Assembly (NCBI GenBank): GCA_023400335.1
Contig: JAEXFF010000054.1
Coordinates: forward strand, 1 to 5,046
Source: Bacteroidota bacterium
GTDB taxonomy: Bacteria > Bacteroidota > Bacteroidia > Bacteroidales > Marinifilaceae
Direction: 5' to 3'
DNA: 5,046 nucleotides
Position 1 is the first letter of the stretch. Each line of letters starts with the position of its first letter. The position numbers and the translations under genes are program-made. Of this stretch, positions 1 through 5,046 are shown one piece after another. Under the pieces are notes generated by a model. The model was not told where the DNA came from and searched no databases. It saw only the letters and a list, made by a program, of their open reading frames with translations.

Positions 1-1
1 G

Positions 2-58
2 TATACGGATACAAAAGATGGTAAGTTCGATCCTTCTATTAGCAATTCAATTTTCTAA
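2..58 (+). CDS. possible 3' end of an upstream gene (partial)
   Basis: Reading from base 2 gives 18 codons (YTDTKDGKFDPSISNSIF) ending at a TAA at 56-58. The composition, with a KDGKFDP stretch and no rare-looking codons, resembles the end of an exported or surface protein of Bacteroidales, but nothing here identifies a family. The third frame is also open, to about base 77, and gives a less protein-like translation, so the choice of frame is not secure. The stop lies 40 bases before the sigma gene, and the proposed -33 element of the sigma promoter overlaps these last codons. No terminator hairpin is visible between this end and the sigma gene. The piece is too short for any functional call. 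Confidence 0.3.
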   Translation, partial: YTDTKDGKFDPSISNSIF

Positions 59-82
59 TCCCGGAATAAATTTTTAGCTTTG
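51..82 (+). promoter_or_regulatory. Bacteroides-type housekeeping promoter of the sigma gene
   Basis: TAGCTTTG at 75-82 matches the Bacteroidetes -7 consensus TAnnTTTG at every defined position. A TTTT at 51-54, separated by 20 bases, is a three-out-of-four match to the -33 TTTG element. Transcription would start around 88-92, giving a very short leader before the ATG at 99. This suggests that the primary sigma factor transcribes the ECF sigma and anti-sigma pair at a basal level. The -7 match is directly visible; the -33 call and the start site are inferred. Confidence 0.55.
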
Positions 83-98
83 TTGTCAAAATAGGGTT

Positions 99-659
99 AT
101 GGAGACGAGGCTATTCATACAGGGAGTAAATTTGAAAGAGGATCAGGCTTGGAAAGAACTGTATAATTATTTTTATGCTCCTTTATGTTGTTATTCCGCC
201 CGGCTCATCGGCGACGAAGATGCCGCTGAAGATATTGTACAGGGATGTTTACTACGGTTATGGCGCTCATCGCTCTGTTTTCAAGATATCAAAATCATTA
301 CTTCTTATCTTTATCGTTCTGTTTATCATGCTTCTTTAAATTTTCTTCGTGACCGGCAACGGGCTCACAAGCTTCATGAAAAATGGATGAAGCAGACCTA
401 CGAGTCTGAAGTGGCAGCAATTGCAGGAGCGATTGAAGAGGAAGCCATCTCCCGTTTCTATCAGGCCATTTCCCGTCTGCCGGAACAACAAAGAGAAATT
501 CTCTTACAAAGTGCAAATGGAAAAAAAATCAGAGACATCGCTCTTTCGCTCGGTATCTCTGAAAATACGGTTAAGACTCAGAAAAAGAGAGCTTATTTCT
601 TTTTGCGGGAACAGCTTGGCGAATTGTGGTTGTTCGTATTGCCTCTGTTGTTTAAATAA
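99..659 (+). CDS. ECF-subfamily RNA polymerase sigma factor (FecI/RpoE-like, Bacteroidetes type)
   Basis: This 186-residue protein has the normal size and two-domain plan of an extracytoplasmic-function sigma factor. Sigma region 2 spans about residues 17-87, with the core-binding and -10-recognition helices around WKELYNYFYAPL, the acidic GDEDAAEDIVQ segment (38-48) and ITSYLYRSVYHASLNFLRDR (67-86). An acidic linker follows. Sigma region 4 spans about 120-173: SRLPEQQREILLQ (125-137), then the helix-turn-helix IRDIALSLGISENTVKTQKK (144-163), which should contact the -35-type element of target promoters. The hydrophobic tail (ELWLFVLPLLF, 175-185) is seen in many Bacteroidetes ECF factors. 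The ATG at 99 is chosen because region 2 begins soon after it and the promoter lies just upstream; there is no strong Shine-Dalgarno, as is usual in this phylum. The anti-sigma gene follows after 75 bases, so this factor is probably held inactive by it and directs transcription of the downstream transporter operon. That target is inferred from synteny. An A8 run at 521-528 lies just before the helix-turn-helix. Confidence 0.93.
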   Translation: METRLFIQGVNLKEDQAWKELYNYFYAPLCCYSARLIGDEDAAEDIVQGCLLRLWRSSLCFQDIKIITSYLYRSVYHASLNFLRDRQRAHKLHEKWMKQTYESEVAAIAGAIEEEAISRFYQAISRLPEQQREILLQSANGKKIRDIALSLGISENTVKTQKKRAYFFLREQLGELWLFVLPLLFK

Positions 660-734
660 CGATTCCATATTTTTTTTAATTTTTTGTCACCCGTTTTTTC
701 TTTCGTGGTGTCTGTATGTACTTTTAAACCGAAA

Positions 735-1880
735 ATGATGAAGTGGGAAGACATAACAGATGAAGCCCGAAAAGCAACAGAACAGGCACTGACCGATTTA
801 TTGACTGAAAACCGGAAAATATCCGGAGATCAGTTGTCAATCCGTCTGCAAGATCCGGCTTATTTGGAAAAAAAATCGCAACAACGGAAACGTTATTGCG
901 GAGAAGAGGCTTTCAGGCAAATGAAACGTCGGGAGGCAAAACGCCGGAAAATCCGTTTATGGATCCGGTCTGCCAGTGCGGCATGCATTCTGATCGCCGG
1001 AATATTGGTCATTGTGCCGAAACAAAAAACAGAAGTCTTACCATTGGCCGGTCATTCTATTCCGGAAATCCGTTCTGCCGAAATGAAGGCTTTGCTGATT
1101 AAAACCGATGGAGAACAAGTGATGCTGGGAAAAGAAAGCCGGCAACTGAAAGAAAAAAACGGAATGCTTATTGCCATCGATTCCGGAGGACTGGAATATC
1201 CGCTCCAGAAACAATTTGTTTCCCATACCACCGATTACAATGAATTGATCGTTCCCCGGGCAGGAATGTATTGTTTAAGTTTGTCCGACGGAACCCGTGC
1301 CTGGCTGAATGCCGACAGTCGTCTGAAATATCCTGTGGTTTTTGCAGAAAACGAGAGGAGAATCCGATTGAGCGGTGAAGGCTATTTCAAAGTAGCCAAA
1401 GATACCCAGGCACCGTTTATCGTAGAGACCGATTTAGGCGAAATCCGGGTAATGGGAACAGAATTTAATGTAAAATGTTATCCCGACGAAACTATTATAG
1501 CTACTACCTTGGTGAATGGGAAAGTCAGTTTCATCAACTCAGAAGTTCCGGAAAGGATACTCGCCCCCGGTCAACAACTTCTTTTCGAAAGAGGGAACCA
1601 GGAAGCTGAAATCCGCCAGGTCAATGTCTGTAATTATATCGGTTGGAAAGACAATCAACTGATTTTTCATAAAGAAACCCTTGAAGAAATCATGCGGATC
1701 TTAGCCCGATGGTATGATATCGAAGTTGTATTTGAAAACAATGACTTAAAACAATTGGAATTCTCCGGGAACCTGAATAAATATACCGACATCGAAACTT
1801 TTTTCCGTTTATTCGGAATAGGCGCGAATGTCCGTTTTCAGCTTTCCGGCAGGACGGTGTATATCAAAAGTGCTGAATAA
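735..1880 (+). CDS. FecR-family anti-sigma factor, inner-membrane (FecR + DUF4974 domains)
   Basis: From the ATG at 735 this is a 381-residue single-pass inner-membrane regulator that should bind the preceding ECF sigma factor in the cytoplasm and sense the transporter from the periplasm. Residues 1-75 form a charged cytosolic sigma-binding region rich in Lys and Arg. Residues 76-94 (WIRSASAACILIAGILVIV) are the transmembrane helix, with the basic KRRKIR just before it giving an N-in orientation. Residues about 174-265 form the FecR domain: SDGTRAWLNADSRLKYP (184-200), GEGYFKV (214-220), PFIVET (227-232), VMGTEFNVKCYP (239-250) and NGKVSF (261-266). Residues about 308-379 match the C-terminal DUF4974 domain (IFHKETLEEIMRILARWYDI), which in this family faces the STN domain of the transporter. 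A TTG at 684 is in frame, but the extra 17 residues are unlike a sigma-binding domain, so 735 (or 738) is preferred. Gly241-Thr242 matches the self-cleavage position of related proteins. An A8 run lies at 868-875. Confidence 0.92.
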   Translation: MMKWEDITDEARKATEQALTDLLTENRKISGDQLSIRLQDPAYLEKKSQQRKRYCGEEAFRQMKRREAKRRKIRLWIRSASAACILIAGILVIVPKQKTEVLPLAGHSIPEIRSAEMKALLIKTDGEQVMLGKESRQLKEKNGMLIAIDSGGLEYPLQKQFVSHTTDYNELIVPRAGMYCLSLSDGTRAWLNADSRLKYPVVFAENERRIRLSGEGYFKVAKDTQAPFIVETDLGEIRVMGTEFNVKCYPDETIIATTLVNGKVSFINSEVPERILAPGQQLLFERGNQEAEIRQVNVCNYIGWKDNQLIFHKETLEEIMRILARWYDIEVVFENNDLKQLEFSGNLNKYTDIETFFRLFGIGANVRFQLSGRTVYIKSAE

Positions 1881-1882
1881 AA

Positions 1883-1923
1883 ACAAAGAGTGCGGTCAGC
1901 GTCCAACTTTTCGCACTCTTTGT
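1883..1923 (+). terminator. terminator-like hairpin after the anti-sigma gene
   Basis: ACAAAGAGTGCG (1883-1894) and CGCACTCTTTGT (1912-1923) are perfect 12-bp inverted repeats around a 17-base loop, beginning 3 bases after the anti-sigma stop codon. The agagtgcg/cgcactct core is typical of Bacteroidales intrinsic terminators. The 3' arm ends in CTTTGT, and no long T-run follows it, so termination may be partial. Its position splits the regulatory pair from the transporter operon, consistent with the transporter having its own promoter. The repeat is directly visible; the terminator role is inferred. Confidence 0.7.
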
Positions 1924-1955
1924 ACATTCCATATTACTAATTTAAAATTTATAAC
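1924..1955 (+). promoter_or_regulatory. short AT-rich leader of the transporter gene, presumed site of its promoter
   Basis: Only 32 bases separate the hairpin from the transporter start codon, and they are almost all A and T. No exact TAnnTTTG element is present: the closest, TAATTTAA at 1938-1945, matches four of six defined positions, and the TTTG at 1919-1922 lies only 15 bases before it. If a promoter serves the transporter, its upstream element must overlap the hairpin. The lack of a housekeeping -7 element would fit control by the cognate ECF sigma factor, whose recognition sequence cannot be derived from one site. No Shine-Dalgarno is visible, and the A/T-rich stretch before the ATG is usual for this phylum. 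Confidence 0.35.
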
Positions 1956-4900
1956 ATGTACGACAAATTTATGAAAAAAAAGCACTGGAAAAAAACTTTT
2001 CTAGTAATGCGTCTGAGTTGCTTTTTGGCCTGCTGGCTAACTCTTTCTGCCTTCGGGACAGTCTTTTCCCAACAGAAGTTGGTAAATCTGAAAGTTGTCG
2101 CCGAATCGTTAAGTAATGTCTTGATGCAAATCAAAGATCAGACAGGAGTAAAAATTCTGTACAACGAAAATTTACTGAAAAATTACGAAAACATTAATCT
2201 GGATTTAAACAATGTGGAGGTTGAAGAAGCTCTGCGACAAGTGCTGGCAAACACCCGCTTCGAATATGAGGTGACAGACGGTGTCATTGTGGTGAAAGAA
2301 AAGAAAAACAGTTTTCCGCAACAAAAAACAGTACGGATACAAGGTAAAGTAAGCGACGAGGACGGGGCACCCCTCCCCGGCGTAACGGTTTTAATCAAAG
2401 GCACGACACTGGGAACTGCAACAGATATGGATGGAAAATATTCTCTGTCCGTCCCGGAAGGTAATTATATTCTCCTGTTTACCATGGTAGGTATGAAAAC
2501 CCAGGAAGTAACCCTGAAAAATCAAACCGAATTGAATATAATCATGCAACACGAAACAAGCGAGATGGACGAGGTGGTGATAACGGGATACTTCAACCAG
2601 GCGAAAAACAGCTTCACCGGAGCAGCCCGTACCATTACGGCCGAAGAGTTGCAAGCAGGAGGCAACCAAAATATCCTAAGTGCACTACAAAATATCGATC
2701 CCTCTTTTGTCAAGCTGGAAAATAATCAGCTGGGATCGAATCCGAATGCCATCCCCGATTTCCAGATCCGCGGAGCCGGAAGCATCAGTGGCATGCGCGA
2801 CGAGTATAGCGGTAATCCGAATATGCCGGTGTTTATCGTCGACGGTTTCGAAACTACAGCGGAAAAAGTATTCGATATGGATCCTTACCGGGTGGCAACG
2901 ATCACCTTATTGAAAGATGCTGCAGCGACAGCGATTTACGGTTCGCGAGCCTCCAATGGTGTAGTGGTCATCACCACAACGGCTCCGGCCAGCGGAAAGA
3001 TGGCGGTGAGCTATAATGGGGATGCTACATTTTATATGGCGGACTTAAGTGCCTATAATTTATGTAATCCAGAGGAGAAATTGGAACTGGAAGTACTGGC
3101 GGGATTGTATGATGTGGAAAAAAAGCAGTATTTCAATTATGGCAGTAAGTTTGCAGATCAAGCCGTCATGCAGAGAGCCTATAACTGGCGTTTGGCTAAT
3201 ATTAGAGAAGGAGTAAACACTTATTGGTTGGATAAACCACTAAATAGTCTGACCGTAGCACATAAACACTCTTTGCGTTTGGACGGAGGAAATGATTATA
3301 TTCGTTATGCCATGGAGGTGAACTATAATAATACCCCCGGTGTGATGAAAGAATCCGGACGCGAACGTCTCGGATTGGGGTTGGAATTGCAGTATATTTA
3401 CAAGAATCTGACTTTCCGCAACCAGTTGAATTATTCGCGGGTGAAAGCGACCAACTCACCTTATGGCAGTTTCAGCGAATATACCCGATTAAATCCTTAC
3501 GTAAAATACAAAGATGAAGACGGTAATTATATTTATGAACTGGAAGCAGAAGACAGAAGAAGCAATACAGGAAGCTATAAATTTTTTATTTACAATCCAT
3601 TGTATAATACGACATTGGATGTCAGAGATGAATCGCGCTATAATGACCTGACCAACCTGTTCGGCATCGACTGGCAGATTATCGAAGGGCTGCGGTTGAA
3701 AGGCAGTTTCTCTTTCACGTTGCAGAATACTTCGGCGGATGTCTTTAAACCGGCAAAGCATACTGATTTTGCTACTTATACTGGTGACGATTTTGACCGC
3801 CGGGGCTCCTATTCGGCTTCCCGCGGGGATGTGTTCGATTATGACGCTTCGCTGGTGTTGAGTTATTTCTGGCAGGCAAACAAGCATGTCATCAATGCCA
3901 ATTTAGGATGGAACGCCAAACAGAGCCGGACGAAAGAGTTTTCCGTTATGGCGGAGGGCTTTCCGAACGAACGCCTGGATTACATCAGTTTCGCCACGCA
4001 GTACCAGAAGAACGGCTCTCCCTCGGGTAATGAGTACACCTCCCGTCTGGTGGGTTTCCTCGGCAACCTGAATTACAGTTGGGACGAGCGTTACCTGTTC
4101 GACCTCTCTTTCCGTGAGGACGCCTCCTCGCAGTTCGGTGCGGACAAGCGTTGGGCACCGTTCTGGTCGGCGGGTTTGGGCTGGAACCTGCACAATGAGC
4201 ATTTCATGGAAGGCGTGGATTGGCTGCAGCAATTCAAAATCCGCGGTTCCTACGGTCTGACGGGTAGTCAGAACTACGATCCATACCAAGCAATCACAAC
4301 GTATGAATACCTCACCCAAGACCGTTACCACTTTGCCGTGGGGGCTATCGCCAAAGCAATGGGCAACCGTAACCTGGCTTGGCAGCGAACCTGGCAACAG
4401 AACTACGGGTTGGATCTGACCTTGTGGAAAAACCGAATCGATATCTCTGCCGATTATTACATCAAAACCTCTAAAGACGTATTGACAGCTGTTACTTTAG
4501 CCCCATCTCTTGGCTTTTCTTCTTACATGGACAATCTGGGAGAGGTGGAAAACCGCGGATATGAATTGAGTTTGCGAGCTACATTAATTCGTGACCAGTC
4601 TAAGAAGATTTTTTGGAGCGTGAATGGCTCGGCTATCCACAACAAAAACAAATTACTGAAAATTTCGAATGCTCTGAAAGCTTATAACGAAACCTCGGAT
4701 AGTGAACTGGATAAAGAACCTAACACTGATGGTAAGAAATCGGAAGTCAACCGTCCTCGGGTACGCTATGTGGAGGGGGCTTCTATGAACTCTATTTGGG
4801 TGAATCATTCTTTGGGAATCGACCCTGCCACCGGTAAGGAGATTTTTGTTGCCCGCAACGGTGACTTGGTGACTGACTGGTCGTCTGCCAATTACGTTAT

Positions 4901-5046
4901 CGGCGGGTGTACCGATTCGAAGGTGGAAGGAACATTCGGAAGTAATTTCACTTGGAAAGGTTTGTCTTTGAACATGACATTCCGCTATCGTATCGGTGGG
5001 CAGATGTACAATCAGACTTTGGTGGATAAGGTACAGGATGTAGACC
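1956..5046 (+). CDS. SusC/RagA-family TonB-dependent outer-membrane transporter with N-terminal STN signalling domain (3' end missing)
   Basis: This frame is open for 1,030 codons from the ATG at 1956 to the window edge, without a stop. The signal peptide is basic then hydrophobic (MYDKFMKKKHWKKTFLVMRL onward), with likely cleavage after VFS at residue 38. Next come an STN (secretin/TonB N-terminal) signalling domain (about 43-114), a carboxypeptidase-regulatory-like beta-sandwich (about 126-200, with GVTVLIKGTTLGTATDMDGK), and the SusC-type TonB box DEVVITGY (205-212). The plug (about 215-340) carries FQIRGAGSISG (269-279), PVFIVDG (291-297) and LKDAAATAIYGSRASNGVVV (319-338). The remainder is the beta-barrel, including the conserved RYLFDLSFREDASSQFG region near residues 713-729 and GIDPATGKEIF near 952. 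Family members usually run about 1,000-1,150 residues; the final RW..PGD and RLKN-type segments are not reached, so roughly 100-150 residues are missing. The STN domain, plus the sigma/anti-sigma pair upstream, indicates that it reports substrate binding as well as importing. A SusD-like lipoprotein should follow outside the window. Substrate unknown. The ATG at 1971 is an alternative start. Confidence 0.94.
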   Translation, partial: MYDKFMKKKHWKKTFLVMRLSCFLACWLTLSAFGTVFSQQKLVNLKVVAESLSNVLMQIKDQTGVKILYNENLLKNYENINLDLNNVEVEEALRQVLANTRFEYEVTDGVIVVKEKKNSFPQQKTVRIQGKVSDEDGAPLPGVTVLIKGTTLGTATDMDGKYSLSVPEGNYILLFTMVGMKTQEVTLKNQTELNIIMQHETSEMDEVVITGYFNQAKNSFTGAARTITAEELQAGGNQNILSALQNIDPSFVKLENNQLGSNPNAIPDFQIRGAGSISGMRDEYSGNPNMPVFIVDGFETTAEKVFDMDPYRVATITLLKDAAATAIYGSRASNGVVVITTTAPASGKMAVSYNGDATFYMADLSAYNLCNPEEKLELEVLAGLYDVEKKQYFNYGSKFADQAVMQRAYNWRLANIREGVNTYWLDKPLNSLTVAHKHSLRLDGGNDYIRYAMEVNYNNTPGVMKESGRERLGLGLELQYIYKNLTFRNQLNYSRVKATNSPYGSFSEYTRLNPYVKYKDEDGNYIYELEAEDRRSNTGSYKFFIYNPLYNTTLDVRDESRYNDLTNLFGIDWQIIEGLRLKGSFSFTLQNTSADVFKPAKHTDFATYTGDDFDRRGSYSASRGDVFDYDASLVLSYFWQANKHVINANLGWNAKQSRTKEFSVMAEGFPNERLDYISFATQYQKNGSPSGNEYTSRLVGFLGNLNYSWDERYLFDLSFREDASSQFGADKRWAPFWSAGLGWNLHNEHFMEGVDWLQQFKIRGSYGLTGSQNYDPYQAITTYEYLTQDRYHFAVGAIAKAMGNRNLAWQRTWQQNYGLDLTLWKNRIDISADYYIKTSKDVLTAVTLAPSLGFSSYMDNLGEVENRGYELSLRATLIRDQSKKIFWSVNGSAIHNKNKLLKISNALKAYNETSDSELDKEPNTDGKKSEVNRPRVRYVEGASMNSIWVNHSLGIDPATGKEIFVARNGDLVTDWSSANYVIGGCTDSKVEGTFGSNFTWKGLSLNMTFRYRIGGQMYNQTLVDKVQDVD
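3780..4260 (+). other. GC-rich block within the transporter barrel region
   Basis: Hand counts of 60-base lines give about 60% G+C at 3781-3840, 52-53% at 3901-4080, 62% at 4081-4140, 63% at 4141-4200 and 50% at 4201-4260. Outside the block, 3541-3600 is about 32%, 3601-3660 about 42% and 4561-4620 about 38%. The reading frame continues unbroken, and the translation still fits a SusC barrel, with its most conserved stretch (RYLFDLSFREDASSQFG) inside the richest part. Third positions shift to C and G (for example CTG, TTC, GAC, TCC). The block is real at the level of composition; its origin is not known. Confidence 0.6.

Noticed and set aside
719..726. TACTTTTA as a possible -7 element for the anti-sigma gene alone.
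   Set aside because: It matches five of six defined positions, but transcription would start almost at the ATG, and co-transcription with the sigma gene is the simpler explanation.
684..734. An upstream TTG start for the anti-sigma gene, adding 17 residues.
   Set aside because: The extra segment (SPVFSFVVSVCTFKPK) does not resemble the charged N-terminus of FecR-like anti-sigma factors, and two ATG codons at 735 and 738 directly precede the expected domain.
421..738. A 105-codon + strand frame overlapping the sigma gene.
   Set aside because: It is out of frame with the well-supported sigma region 4, Arg/Lys-rich at its start, and ends at the anti-sigma start region. No motif supports it.
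1883..1923. The 12-bp inverted repeat as the edge of an invertible promoter (phase-variable SusC switch).
   Set aside because: Only one closely spaced pair with a 17-base loop is present, with no distant partner copy and no recombinase gene in the window. A terminator hairpin explains it.
2019..2036. A lipobox-like FLAC in the transporter leader (Cys26).
   Set aside because: The -3 position is not the usual Leu, the hydrophobic segment continues past the Cys, and VFS-Q at 38 is a normal signal peptidase I site as expected for an outer-membrane barrel.
3489..3887. A 132-codon open frame on the minus strand.
   Set aside because: It is antisense to the transporter with no promoter or family motif, and is explained as a shadow of the coding frame.
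3903..4397. A 164-codon open frame on the minus strand.
   Set aside because: It lies wholly within the transporter barrel, whose + strand translation is clearly SusC-like. The GC-rich codon pattern there removes stops on the other strand, and its translation shows no recognisable domain.

Overview
The window looks like a cell-surface-signalling nutrient-uptake locus from a member of the Bacteroidota, most likely order Bacteroidales. The evidence is the gene set (ECF sigma factor, FecR-type anti-sigma factor, then a SusC/RagA-type TonB-dependent transporter), an exact Bacteroides-type -7 promoter element (TAnnTTTG) before the sigma gene, the lack of strong Shine-Dalgarno sequences, and a perfect Bacteroidales-style terminator hairpin. 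The transporter leader and its MYDKF start suggest a gut genus near Odoribacter, Butyricimonas or Parabacteroides. That placement is a weak guess from pattern memory.

Layout, all on the + strand: bases 2-58 may be the last codons of an upstream gene. Bases 51-82 hold the promoter. Bases 99-659 encode the ECF sigma factor. A 75-base T-rich gap follows, then the membrane-anchored anti-sigma factor at 735-1880. A 12-bp perfect hairpin at 1883-1923 separates this regulatory pair from the transporter. The transporter gene starts at 1956 and stays open, with no frameshift or stop, to the window edge at 5046. Its last roughly 100-150 residues and the expected SusD-like partner lie outside the window.

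How the genes probably work together: the transporter carries an N-terminal STN signalling domain (residues about 43-114) before its carboxypeptidase-regulatory-like domain, TonB box, plug and barrel. In this architecture, as in the Fec paradigm, substrate binding at the outer membrane moves the STN domain against the periplasmic C-terminal domain of the anti-sigma factor. The anti-sigma factor then releases the sigma factor to transcribe the transporter operon. The substrate cannot be read from this window: no SusD, glycoside hydrolase, peptidase or other enzyme is present.

The system type is known, so this is not a new kind of machine. The points most worth a second look are a sharp GC-rich block inside the transporter gene (about 3780-4260), a conserved Gly-Thr in the anti-sigma factor that matches the self-cleavage site of related proteins, the hairpin and leader between the anti-sigma and transporter genes, and an A8 tract in each of the three genes. 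The opposite strand shows only shadow ORFs.
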